NCBI RefSeq assembly: GCF_030296595.1
Contig: NZ_AP027731.1
Span: 2,356,001-2,420,000 of the forward strand
Direction: 5' to 3'
Length of the DNA stretch: 64,000 bases
Origin: Naasia aerilata
Lineage (GTDB): Bacteria > Actinomycetota > Actinomycetes > Actinomycetales > Microbacteriaceae
The translations under genes were made by a program, and so were the position numbers. The number at the start of each line of letters is the position of its first letter. The first letter of the stretch is position 1. The notes under the pieces were generated by a model. The model saw nothing but the letters and a program-made list of their open reading frames with translations. It did not search any database and was not told where the DNA came from. Positions 20,500-28,063 of this stretch are shown here, one piece after another.

Positions 20500-20512
20500 A
20501 GACGAGCCCCAT

Positions 20513-20585
20513 TCCTCGATAGCTCAATTGGCAGAGCAGCCGGCTGTTAACCGGCAGGTTCTTGGTTCGAGTCCAAGTCGGGGAG
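20513..20585 (+). tRNA. tRNA-Asn (GUU)
   Basis: A 73-nt cloverleaf. The acceptor stem TCCTCGA pairs with TCGGGGA (one T-G), discriminator G. The anticodon loop is CTGTTAA with anticodon GTT, in a GCCGG/CCGGC stem. The T-loop is GGTTCGAGTCC-like. CCA is not encoded. Confidence 0.96.
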
Positions 20586-20590
20586 CACCG

Positions 20591-20614
20591 CCCCCGCAGC
20601 CCCGGCTGCGGGGG
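20591..20614 (+). terminator. Terminator after tRNA-Asn
   Basis: CCCCCGCAGC and GCTGCGGGGG form a perfect 10-bp GC stem with a 4-nt loop immediately after the tRNA, followed by CTTCTCCGTT. Confidence 0.75.
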
Positions 20615-20657
20615 CTTCTCCGTTCCGGGGGCAGGCACCCGGAGTTCGACTTGTGCC

Positions 20658-20813
20658 CGCTGGTTGAGGAGCCCCGCAGGCGCGTCTCGAAACCCAACCT
20701 CTGCGCGAGCGCTTCGCCGCGAAGCCTCGTCTTCCCGGTTTCCGCTGGTTGAGGAGCGCCGCAGGCGCGTCTCGAAACCGAACCTCTGCGCGAGCGCTTC
20801 GCCGCGAGGCTTG
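20658..20813. repeat. Two direct copies of a ~72-bp dispersed REP-like element
   Basis: Copies at about 20658-20729 and 20743-20813 differ at only a few positions. Each contains the core TTGAGGAGC - short palindrome - GCGTCTCGAAAC, then CTCTGCGCGAGCGCTTCGCC. The same core recurs near 31377, 31524 and 31775. Confidence 0.85.
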
Positions 20814-20879
20814 AGCTCTGGCTTAAGACGATGAGCGAGTAGCGGCCCGCGCTCCTAACTCGCGTTCCAGCGTCCAGAG

Positions 20880-21470
20880 CGCGCCGAGCGCGGTCCGAGA
20901 CGCCGAGCGCGCGTCGAGAGCGCGCCGAGCGCGGTGTGAGACACCGAGCGCGCGTCGAGCGCGGTGCGTACCGACGAGCGCGGGGTGTCTACGGGGCGCG
21001 CTCGTCGTCACGGGCCGCGCTCGGTGGCCGGCGCCGCGCTCGACGAGTCGCGATGCCCGGACGACTCCTGCCGCTTAGTGCTACGGCCGGCGCTTCGCAG
21101 GATTCGTCTCGGCGGCTGCGGGAGCGTGCGCTGCGCCGAGCGCGGTGTGAGACACCGAGCGCTCGTCGAGCGCGGTGCGTACCGACGAGCGCGGGGTGTC
21201 TACGGGGCGCGCTCGTCGTTACGGGCCGCGCTCGGTGGCTGGCACCGCGCTTGACGAGCGGCGACGCCCCGACAACTCCTGCCGCTTAGTGCTACCGGCT
21301 GCGCTTCGAGGCTTCTTCCCAACGGGTGGGAGGCCGGTCGGTGCGCCGAGCGCGGTTCGAGGCGCCGAGCGTGCGTCGAGCGCGGTGCATAACGACGAGC
21401 GTGGGGTGTCTACGGGGCGCGCTCGTCGTTACGGGCCGCGCTCGGTGATTCGCACCGCGCTCGGTGGCCG
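20880..21470. repeat. Three tandem ~210-bp units built from inverted CGAGCGCGGTG motifs
   Basis: Each unit has forward copies of CGAGCGCGGTG on its left and inverted copies (CGCGCTCGG) on its right, centred on a hairpin with 11-bp arms and a 14-nt GGGTGTCTACGGGG-like loop. Hairpins lie at 20972-21007, 21183-21218 and 21393-21428, a period of 210-211 bp. Units are separated by a partly conserved spacer containing CTCCTGCCGCTTAGTGCTAC. Frames that cross it are repeat artefacts with no protein-like features. Function unknown. Confidence 0.85.
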
Positions 21471-21707
21471 CGATGCCGCCTCCACGCGCGGCCGCAACGA
21501 GACGGTGACCCTGTGGCCTTACGTGCTACGTCTCAAGCCTCGGCAGCAACCCTTGCGAGCCGCGGCGCGGGCGCGGCTTCATCCCCGGCGGCCGTAGCCG
21601 CCCAGCGGACAGATCCGGACCCGCGCGCCACTGCTGCTTCTCCAGCGCGGACACTCGCGCCTCATCCCGCCGTGCGCGGTGCAGAACGACGAGCGCGGGC
21701 CGTCTAC

Positions 21708-21802
21708 GCACCGCGCTCGGCGGCACGCATCGCGCTCGGCGGGGCGCACCGCGCTCGGCGGCACCCACCGCGGTCGGCGGCACGCACCGCGCTCGGCGCC
21801 GG
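21708..21802. repeat. Five tandem 19-bp repeats (GCACCGCGCTCGGCGGCAC)
   Basis: Units start at 21708, 21727, 21746, 21765 and 21784 with one to four changes each. The core CGCGCTCGG is the same motif as in the 210-bp array, all in one orientation. The array abuts the stop of the ABM-domain gene at 21808. Confidence 0.85.
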
Positions 21803-21807
21803 CGCCG

Positions 21808-22125
21808 CTACGCGACGACCGCGTGCGTCACCGTCGTCTCCCGGGCGACGAGGTACTCGTCGTCCTCGGGATAGAACACGGCCTGCGAGATGTCGTCGCC
21901 TGCGAAGCCGCGGATGACGTCGAAGTCGGTCCAGAACGAGATGGTCGTGATGCGGGTGCGGTCGCCCTCGTCCGCGTACATGAGGAAGGCACCCAGGTTG
22001 CCGGGCGTCGTCCGGTAGGCGCCGAGCCCGGTCGCCTCCACGTACTCGGTGTACCGCTCACGGTCCTCCGGGCGAACCCAGCCGGTCCAGGTCCGCACCA
22101 CCGTTCCTGCTGGAACCTCGGTCAT
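21808..22125 (-). CDS. Antibiotic biosynthesis monooxygenase (ABM)-fold protein
   Basis: A 105-residue single-domain ferredoxin-like protein. It reads V-R-T-W-T-G-W-V-R-P-E-D-R-E-R-Y-T-E-Y ... A-F-L-M-Y-A-D-E-G-D-R-T-R-I-T-T-I-S-F-W, the spacing seen in ABM/heme-degrading-like small enzymes. The reaction cannot be assigned. The start ATG overlaps the TGA of the preceding zinc-finger gene, so they form an operon. Its stop lies at the edge of the repeat array. Confidence 0.7.
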   Translation of the reverse strand: MTEVPAGTVVRTWTGWVRPEDRERYTEYVEATGLGAYRTTPGNLGAFLMYADEGDRTRITTISFWTDFDVIRGFAGDDISQAVFYPEDDEYLVARETTVTHAVVA

Positions 22126-22481
22126 CGCCGCTCTCCTTCCCTGGCCGCGCACACGATGCACGTGCGAGCCCATGGTCGTGCCTCCAGCCGGCCCTCCGCG
22201 ATCCTGTCGCCGCAGCGGACGCAGATCCCGTACGTCCCCGCATCCAGCCGGTCGAGAGCGGCGGCGATCTCGATGCGCCGTTCCTCGGCCGCCCGGCGGA
22301 GGGCGTCGGCCTGCGAGCGCTCGTAGGCGAGCGTCGTGCCTTCCGGATCGTGCTCGTCGTCCGAGTTGGCATCCTGACGCGCCGCCGTGATCGAGCCGAT
22401 CTCGGCGCCCAGGTCGGCGAGGGTCCTGACTGCGTCGGCGTCCGCGGCCCGGAGGAGGGCGCGCGCCTGGGCCTCGTCCAT
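22122..22481 (-). CDS. TraR/DksA-type zinc finger protein
   Basis: A 119-residue protein with an N-terminal helical hairpin and a C-terminal zinc finger: C-V-R-C-G-D-R-I-A-E-G-R-L-E-A-R-P-W-A-R-T-C-I-V-C, the DksA/TraR pattern (Cys-x2-Cys and Cys-x2-Cys). The G-T-Y-G-I-C lead-in and E-R-R-I-E-I-A-A-A-L-D-R-L are also typical. Such proteins bind in the RNA polymerase secondary channel; RbpA/CarD-era actinobacteria often carry only these short forms. Start ATG 22481. Confidence 0.88.
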   Translation of the reverse strand: MDEAQARALLRAADADAVRTLADLGAEIGSITAARQDANSDDEHDPEGTTLAYERSQADALRRAAEERRIEIAAALDRLDAGTYGICVRCGDRIAEGRLEARPWARTCIVCAAREGERR

Positions 22482-22538
22482 GCCCCTCCGATCCGCGACA
22501 CCGCCGCCCGGGTCCCGGGCCGGCTGCGCTCGGAAGCC

Positions 22539-22544
22539 TAGACT
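22539..22544 (+). promoter_or_regulatory. -10 box (TAGACT) for a leaderless sensor kinase message
   Basis: It ends 7 nt before the ATG at 22552; no Shine-Dalgarno is present. Confidence 0.55.
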
Positions 22545-22551
22545 GACCGCC

Positions 22552-23451
22552 ATGGCGTGGCCCCTCGACGCCGTCCTCACGGCGGTCCTGATCGCTGCGC
22601 CGACCCTCCTCGCGGTGCTGTTCCTGCTCCTCTGGCTCGCCGCTCGCCGTCGCCTCCGTCAGCTGGCGGGGGAGCAGACGGCCTCCGCGCGCGCCCGGGT
22701 CGACCTCGAGCTGTCGGTCGCCGAGCAGGGCGGACGGCTCCGCATCATCCGCGAGCTGCACGACCTCGCCCTTCACCGGGTGACGTCGATGATCGCCGAC
22801 GCGGAAGGCGCGCGATACGCGTCGGGCACCGACCCGGCCGCCGCCATCCGCGCCGCCGCGACCATCGCGGAGACGGGACGGGCAGCCCTCGCCGACATGC
22901 GCCGCGTGAACTCGCTGGTCCGCGAGACGGAGGCGGACGTGCTGCTGCAGCCGACGCTCAAGTCGACCCGCGACCTCTTCAAGATCATGCGCGACGCAGG
23001 CCTCGGCGTGACGTTCGACGAGTCGGGGGAGCCGTACGAGCTCAGCGCCGGCGCCGAGCTGGCGATCTACCGGATCCTTCAGGAGGCGCTGAGCAACTCG
23101 CTCAAGTGGGGCGGCGACGGCACGGAGGCGCGGGTCAGCTTCACGTGGACGAGCCAGGGGCTCCAGGTCCGCGTCGACGACGACGGCATCCGGAACGCCG
23201 CGGTTCGGAAGGGCCTCGATCCCGACAACGGCGGTGCCGGCTACACGGTCGAGGACGACCTGCGGACCCTCACCCAGGAGATCATCGGCCCGGGCATCGA
23301 GGAGATGCGGGAGCGCACGGAGCTGTTCGGCGGCGTGTTCTCGGCCAGCCAGACGGCGGGCGTCGGCTTCTCCGTGTCGGCGGTGTTCCCGGCCCTGCGC
23401 CACCACAACGGCGTGCACGGCGTGGACCTGACGCGTGGCGGGACCCGCTAG
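22552..23451 (+). CDS. Sensor histidine kinase-like protein (HisKA_3 type), no regulator adjacent
   Basis: A 299-residue protein with one N-terminal membrane helix (residues ~5-30), a short coiled coil, the H-box R-E-L-H-D-L-A-L-H-R-V-T-S-M-I and an ATPase region (Y-R-I-L-Q-E-A-L-S-N-S-L-K-W-G). The N-box Asn is present but the later Gly-rich G1/G2 boxes look weak: V-D-D-D-G-I-R-N is G1-like. No response regulator gene lies beside it, so it is an orphan. It overlaps azlC by 17 nt. Confidence 0.78.
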   Translation: MAWPLDAVLTAVLIAAPTLLAVLFLLLWLAARRRLRQLAGEQTASARARVDLELSVAEQGGRLRIIRELHDLALHRVTSMIADAEGARYASGTDPAAAIRAAATIAETGRAALADMRRVNSLVRETEADVLLQPTLKSTRDLFKIMRDAGLGVTFDESGEPYELSAGAELAIYRILQEALSNSLKWGGDGTEARVSFTWTSQGLQVRVDDDGIRNAAVRKGLDPDNGGAGYTVEDDLRTLTQEIIGPGIEEMRERTELFGGVFSASQTAGVGFSVSAVFPALRHHNGVHGVDLTRGGTR

Positions 23452-24178
23452 CCCCGAAGCCGGGACGCCCGAGCGCGCGGCGACCCGGTCAGCGGTCGCG
23501 GTCGGCGTCGCGACCGCCGCCTACGGCATCTCGTTCGGAGCGCTGTCTGTCGCCTCCGGACTCGACATCTGGCAGACCTCGGTGCTCAGCCTGCTCATGT
23601 TCTCGGGCGGCTCGCAGTTCGCCATCATCGGCGTGCTCGCCTCGGGCGGCGCGGGTGCCGGGGCATCGGCCATCGCGGGCGCCGCGCTGCTCGGCGCGCG
23701 CAACACGCTCTATGGCATCCGGGTGAAGCCGATCATCGGCGGCGGCTTCTGGCGCAAGGTCGCGGCCGCCTGGCTCACGATCGACGAGTCGACGGCCGTC
23801 TCGACCGCCCAGCCCACCCTCGGCAGCCAGCGCCGCGGCTTCTGGGTGACCGGGCTCATCGTCTTCGTGGGCTGGAACCTCACCACCCTGATCGGCGCGC
23901 TTCTCGGCGACGCGCTCGGCGATGTGCGGCAGTACGGGCTGGATGCGGCGGCCGGCGCCGCGTTCGTCGGGCTGCTCTGGCCGCGGCTTCGGGCACTCCA
24001 GCCGGTCGCGGTAGCGGTGGTCGCCGCCGTGGTGGCCGCCGTCCTCGTGCCGGTGCTCCCGCCCGGCCTTCCGGTGCTGGTCGCCGCCCTGGTCGCGGTC
24101 GTCGTCGGACTCCTCGACCTGCTCGGGAAGCGCGAGCCGGTCCTCGAGCCGCCGGTGCCCGAGGAGGAGACCGCATGA
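23435..24178 (+). CDS. azlC: AzlC family branched-chain amino acid exporter, large subunit
   Basis: A 247-residue membrane protein. The start (A-Y-G-I-S-F-G-A-L-S-V-A-S-G-L) and M-F-S-G-G-S-Q-F-A are the AzlC signature; about five to six more helices follow. The pair AzlC/AzlD exports branched-chain amino acids or analogues such as 4-azaleucine. Start GTG 23435 inside the kinase 3' end; stop overlaps azlD (ATGA). Confidence 0.93.
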   Translation: MAGPASPEAGTPERAATRSAVAVGVATAAYGISFGALSVASGLDIWQTSVLSLLMFSGGSQFAIIGVLASGGAGAGASAIAGAALLGARNTLYGIRVKPIIGGGFWRKVAAAWLTIDESTAVSTAQPTLGSQRRGFWVTGLIVFVGWNLTTLIGALLGDALGDVRQYGLDAAAGAAFVGLLWPRLRALQPVAVAVVAAVVAAVLVPVLPPGLPVLVAALVAVVVGLLDLLGKREPVLEPPVPEEETA

Positions 24179-24489
24179 CGGTCTGGCACATCGTGCTCCT
24201 CGGCTCCATCGCATGCCTGGCGCTCAAGTTCGCCGGCTACCTCGTGCCGGCTCGTGTGCTCGAGACGCCCACGGCGTCCCGCACCGCCAATCTGGTGACG
24301 GTCGCCCTGCTTGCCGCGCTCATCGCCGTGCAGACCCTCAGCACCGGGCCGGCGCTCGTTTTCGACGCCCGGGTTCCCGCGGTGCTCGCGGCGGTCGTGC
24401 TGTTCGCCCTGCGGGTTCCGTTCGTGCTCGCCGTGCTCGCGGCGGCCGTCATCGCGGCCGTGCTGCGGCTGCTCGGCTGGGCGGCCTGA
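24175..24489 (+). CDS. azlD: AzlD family small subunit
   Basis: A 104-residue protein with four predicted membrane segments, coupled to azlC by a 4-nt overlap. AzlD partners AzlC in the exporter. Confidence 0.92.
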   Translation: MTVWHIVLLGSIACLALKFAGYLVPARVLETPTASRTANLVTVALLAALIAVQTLSTGPALVFDARVPAVLAAVVLFALRVPFVLAVLAAAVIAAVLRLLGWAA

Positions 24490-24523
24490 GCGCCGGCTCG
24501 GCGGGACCGGCTGGGAGGGCGGG

Positions 24524-25090
24524 TCAGCCCTCGAGGTCGTCGACGCCCGGCGTCCATGCCGAGCCCGGCCGGCCCCAGCCCCGCTTCAGGATGGTCTTCG
24601 TCGCGCGCCGGGCGTAGAGGAAGTCCAGCCGGTCGACGTAGAGGATGCCGTTGAGGTGATCGAACTCGTGCTGGAAGATGCGGGCGAACCAGCCCGACGC
24701 TGCGATCTCGAACGGCTTCTCGTCGAGGTCGACCGCGCGGAGCAGGGCGCGGTCCGCACGGCGCAGCGGGAACCGCTCACCGGGCACGGAGAGGCACCCC
24801 TCCGACTCCGAGTCCTCGTCGGCCTCGCCGATCGGAGGCGGCGAGATCCACAGCTCGGGGTTGATCGCGACGCCGCGGCGCTCCCCGCCCTGCTCGTCCG
24901 GGTAGTTGTAGACGAAGAGCCGCAGGGGCACGCCGACCTGCGGCGCCGCGAGGCCGACACCGGGCGCGGCGAGCATCGTCTCGTACATGTCGTCGACGAG
25001 GGTGCGCAGCGCGTCGTCGAATCGGGTGACCGGCTGGGCGGGCTCGTGCAGCACCGGATCCCCGGTGATGCGGATGGGGAGGATCGCCAT
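24524..25090 (-). CDS. def: Peptide deformylase
   Basis: Removes the formyl group from N-terminal Met. All three motifs are intact: G-V-G-L-A-A-P-Q (44-51), E-G-C-L-S (97-101, Cys99 metal ligand) and Q-H-E-F-D-H-L-N-G (140-148, His141 and His145 ligands with Glu142 catalytic). 188 residues, normal for type I. A TAGTCT box at 25100-25105 lies 9 nt before the ATG. Divergent from the DMT-like gene. Confidence 0.95.
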   Translation of the reverse strand: MAILPIRITGDPVLHEPAQPVTRFDDALRTLVDDMYETMLAAPGVGLAAPQVGVPLRLFVYNYPDEQGGERRGVAINPELWISPPPIGEADEDSESEGCLSVPGERFPLRRADRALLRAVDLDEKPFEIAASGWFARIFQHEFDHLNGILYVDRLDFLYARRATKTILKRGWGRPGSAWTPGVDDLEG

Positions 25091-25123
25091 ATGCCGCTAA
25101 GACTATCGACCTGAGGCCGCCGG

Positions 25124-25129
25124 TAAGGT
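25124..25129 (+). promoter_or_regulatory. -10 box (TAAGGT) for a leaderless DMT-like message
   Basis: It ends 7 nt before the GTG at 25137. Together with the def box at 25100-25105 on the other strand it forms a compact divergent promoter pair. Confidence 0.5.
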
Positions 25130-25136
25130 CTATCGC

Positions 25137-26068
25137 GTGCCGCCCCAGCTCGCCGATCTGGCTGAAGAGACCCTCCTCGGGTCCGCAGCCGGGATCGGCA
25201 TCCCGATCGCACTGGTGGGCGCGGTGTTCCTCAGTCTCGGCGCCCAGTTCCAGCACCGCGGAGTCGCGAAGGTGGAGGCGCGGCACGCCGAGAAGCACGG
25301 GCTCGACTCACCCACCCCGGGCCTGACGACCAAGCAGCTCATGGCACTGCTGGCTCGGCCGTCCTGGGTGCTCGGCACCGTGATGCTCGGGCTCGCGATC
25401 GTGCTGCAGCTCACGAGCCTCCGGTTCGCGCCGCTGATCGTGGTCCAGCCGCTCGGCGCGATCGCGCTGGTCGTCACGACCATCCTCAACGCGCGCCTGA
25501 CCCGCGTGCGCCTCAACCGCGCCTCGGTGCGGGCGGTCATCCTCTGCGTCGGCGGCGTGGGGCTCTTCGTCACCATCGCGGCGTTCACCGCGGTCGACCA
25601 CCCGATCTCCGACCGCCAGCTGGTGACGATCCTCATCATCCTCGCGGTCGTCCTCGTCGCGTTCGCGGTCGCCTTCGGGCTGCTGCGGAGCCGCTTCAAG
25701 GCGGTGTTCTACATCGTCGGCGCCGGCGTCCTGTACGGCTTCGTCGCCACGCTCGCGAAGGTGGTCATCAACCGGATCGTTCAGGGCGACTTCGAGCTGC
25801 TCACCTTCATCTGTCTGGTCGGACTCCTCGCGGCTGCCGCGTTCGGCGCGTATTTCGTGCAGACCGCCTACTCGGCCGGACCGCCCGACCTGGTGATCGC
25901 CGGCCTCACCGTCGTCGACCCGCTCGTCGCCGTGGGGATCGGCGTCATCATCCTGGGGAGGCCTCCGCCGCTCCCTGGTACGCCGTCGTCGCGTTCGTCA
26001 TCGCCGGCATCATCGCGGTGTACGGGGTGTTCGACCTGGCCAAGCACCACCCGCAGGCGCAGCGCTGA
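25137..26068 (+). CDS. DMT-superfamily-like membrane protein (one missing base)
   Basis: A polytopic protein with about nine membrane helices (G-I-P-I-A-L-V-G-A-V-F-L-S-L-G-A-Q-F at the start). It resembles the actinobacterial DMT/NIPA-like group. The last two helices are in another frame: one G added at 25955-25958 reads I-I-L-G-E-A-S-A-A-P-W-Y-A-V-V and ends ...H-H-P-Q-A-Q-R at 26068, for 310 residues. Substrate unknown. Confidence 0.78.
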
Positions 26069-26120
26069 CGCGCAGTTCCGGCTCGCGGACGTTGCGCCCT
26101 TGCCCCGCGGGGGCGTGCGG

Positions 26121-26126
26121 TAGCGT
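26121..26126 (+). promoter_or_regulatory. Likely -10 box (TAGCGT) for the glycosyltransferase gene
   Basis: It lies 83 nt before the GTG used here as start, so this message would have a leader. The position excludes the in-frame GTG at 26125 as start codon. Confidence 0.4.
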
Positions 26127-26208
26127 GAGAGCGGCCGGAAGAAGCCTCACTTCATCAACTGGCACCCAGGGAAGACCCATCGACTCGTCACAGACCACCT
26201 CCACCGAC

Positions 26209-27498
26209 GTGGACGCCACTCCGCTGACCGTCCTGATCGTGTGCGACACGTTCTCCCCGGACGTGAACGGTGCGGCCAACTTCGCCGTCCGTCTCGCCGC
26301 GGGGCTCACCGGGCGCGGGCACGACGTTCACGTCATGGCCCAGTCGCACAACAACCGTCAGGGCGCGTACCAGGAGACCCACGCGGGGGAGACGTTCACC
26401 GTCCACCGCCTGCTGAGCGCCCGCTGGCCGAAGCACGACTGGATCCGCTTCGCCTACCCGTGGCGCATCAACGCGAACTCGCGGCGCATCATCAAGGCGA
26501 TCAAGCCCGACGTCGTGCACATCCAGTCCCACCTGCTGTCGGGGCGCGGCGCTTCGACGGAGGCGGTCAAGCTGGGCGTGCGGATCGTCGCGACCAACCA
26601 CTTCATGCCGGAGAACCTCCTCGAGTTCACCGGGCTCCCGAAGTTCATCTGGCCCACCGCCGTGAAGATCACGTGGAAGGACGCGACGCGCATCCTGAGC
26701 CGCGCCGCCGAGGTGACGACGCCCACGCGTCGCGCCGCCGACTACCTCGAGCAGATGACGGGCCTCCGGGGCGTGCACGCTATCTCCTGCGGCATCCGGG
26801 CGTCCGACTACACGCCGAGCTTCGAGCCTCGCACCCAGAACCGCATCGTCTTCTGCGGCCGAGTGACGGGGGAGAAGCAGCTGGATGTGCTGCTCGACGC
26901 GGTCGCCGTGCTGCCCGAGGACCTCGACGTCCAGGTCGACATCGTCGGCGACGGCGACCAGCGCCGGCCCCTCGAGTCGCAGGCCGCGCGGCTGGGGATC
27001 GACGACCGGGTCACCTTCCACGGCCGGGTCACCGACACGCGACTGCGCCGCGTCCTCACCGAGGGCACGGTGTTCGCGATGCCGAGCATCGCCGAGCTGC
27101 AGAGCATCGCCACCATGGAGGCCATGGCCTCCGGCCTGCCCATCGTGGCGGCCAACGCGATGGCGCTGCCTCACCTCGTCCGGGACGAGGAGAACGGGTA
27201 CCTGTTCCCGCCCGGCGACGTGGCCGCACTGGCGGACCGCATCGAGCGCGTGCTGCGCCTGCCCGAGGAGGACCTCCTCGTCATGAAGAACGCGTCCCTG
27301 CGCGCGATCGAGCCGCACGACATCGAGACCACGCTGAACGTCTTCGAGAGCCTCTACCGCGGAGAGACGATCGAGGACCCGGTGACCGAGGTCGCGCCGC
27401 TGACCGGCAAGCTGCGGGAGCAGTTCCGCTCGCTGCGGCGCAGAGTGCGGGGCACCGCGCACTGGCCCGAGGGACTGGAGTCCCGAGCCGTCCGCTGA
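26209..27498 (+). CDS. Glycosyltransferase family 4 protein
   Basis: GT-B fold: the N-terminal domain has L-I-V-C-D-T-F-S-P-D-V-N-G-A-A-N-F, the C-terminal domain I-V-F-C-G-R-V-T-G-E-K-Q-L-D-V-L-L and the donor-binding E-A-M-A-S-G-L-P-I-V-A-A-N-A-M-A-L-P. The sugar donor is not assignable; related proteins make glycolipids or teichuronic-type sugars. 429 residues from the GTG at 26209. The start is uncertain: an AGGGAAG ribosome site at 26168-26174 is followed by an in-frame ATC at 26179, a very rare start codon, and no in-frame ATG exists. Confidence 0.85.
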   Translation: MDATPLTVLIVCDTFSPDVNGAANFAVRLAAGLTGRGHDVHVMAQSHNNRQGAYQETHAGETFTVHRLLSARWPKHDWIRFAYPWRINANSRRIIKAIKPDVVHIQSHLLSGRGASTEAVKLGVRIVATNHFMPENLLEFTGLPKFIWPTAVKITWKDATRILSRAAEVTTPTRRAADYLEQMTGLRGVHAISCGIRASDYTPSFEPRTQNRIVFCGRVTGEKQLDVLLDAVAVLPEDLDVQVDIVGDGDQRRPLESQAARLGIDDRVTFHGRVTDTRLRRVLTEGTVFAMPSIAELQSIATMEAMASGLPIVAANAMALPHLVRDEENGYLFPPGDVAALADRIERVLRLPEEDLLVMKNASLRAIEPHDIETTLNVFESLYRGETIEDPVTEVAPLTGKLREQFRSLRRRVRGTAHWPEGLESRAVR

Positions 27499-27515
27499 GC
27501 CGAGCGAGCGCGGGC

Positions 27516-27695
27516 TCAGTGGTCGCCGTACGAGCGGGTCTGGGCGTGGGCGAGCGTGTTCTCGTCCTCGAACACGTGCGACGGGTCCGACGTGCACTGC
27601 CACTCCATGTAGCTGCGGACGTCGCCCAGCGGACGAGACGTGTTGGGGACGAGGCGGGCTTCGGCGCCGCAGGCCGGGCACTGTGAGAGAGGCAT
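27516..27695 (-). CDS. Small zinc-ribbon-like protein
   Basis: 59 residues, beginning M-P-L-S-Q-C-P-A-C-G with a Cys-x2-Cys pair and a later single Cys in W-Q-C-T-S. Only three Cys and two His are present, so metal binding is possible but not certain. No family assigned. Convergent with the glycosyltransferase gene. Confidence 0.6.
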   Translation of the reverse strand: MPLSQCPACGAEARLVPNTSRPLGDVRSYMEWQCTSDPSHVFEDENTLAHAQTRSYGDH

Positions 27696-27832
27696 GCCGC
27701 GATTCTGGGGTCGACGCGGGCGATCCGTTCGCTTATTGGGGCGCGTGACCCCTACGTCTGGGGCGCGAAAAGGCGTATAACCCGGCGCGTTCACCCGAAG
27801 GGGTGATGCCCGGAAAAACACGCCGCGGCGGG

Positions 27833-27838
27833 TACTGT
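27833..27838 (+). promoter_or_regulatory. Likely -10 box (TACTGT) for the tRNA(CAU) gene
   Basis: It lies 10 nt before the tRNA 5' end. Confidence 0.4.
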
Positions 27839-27848
27839 GAAAGCGTTC

Positions 27849-27922
27849 GGGGCGGTAGCTCAGCTGGTTAGAGCAGCGGACTCATAATCCGTCGGTCACG
27901 GGTTCAAGTCCCGTCCGCCCTA
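27849..27922 (+). tRNA. tRNA with CAU anticodon (elongator Met, or Ile2)
   Basis: A 74-nt cloverleaf with acceptor GGGGCGG/CCGCCCT (G1-T72 wobble), discriminator A and anticodon loop CTCATAA. It lacks the three consecutive G-C pairs and the 1-72 mismatch of initiator tRNA, so it is not tRNA-fMet. Elongator Met and lysidine-modified Ile2 cannot be separated by eye; Met is slightly favoured. CCA is not encoded. Confidence 0.9.
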
Positions 27923-27962
27923 CATGGAGAAGGCCCCGCGCACAGCGGGGCCTTCTCCATGT
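27922..27962 (+). terminator. Terminator hairpin after the tRNA(CAU) gene
   Basis: Perfect 18-bp arms at 27922-27939 and 27945-27962 with a 5-nt loop. The stem starts at the tRNA discriminator base. No T-tract follows, as is common in high-GC actinobacteria. Confidence 0.8.
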
Positions 27963-28063
27963 GAGGCGGATGGATCGTGGGACTCGCGTTCACGTGGGCC
28001 CCTGCCGCGAGGGGCCCCGCGCGGCGCGCAGCGGCCGGTGAGGCAGACCTCGTCGACCCTTCG

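Noticed and set aside
21708..21802. Possible CRISPR array
   Set aside because: The 19-bp units are contiguous with no spacers and vary in sequence; no cas genes nearby.
27849..27922. Initiator tRNA
   Set aside because: The anticodon stem lacks the three G-C pairs and position 1-72 is a G-T pair, not a C-A mismatch.
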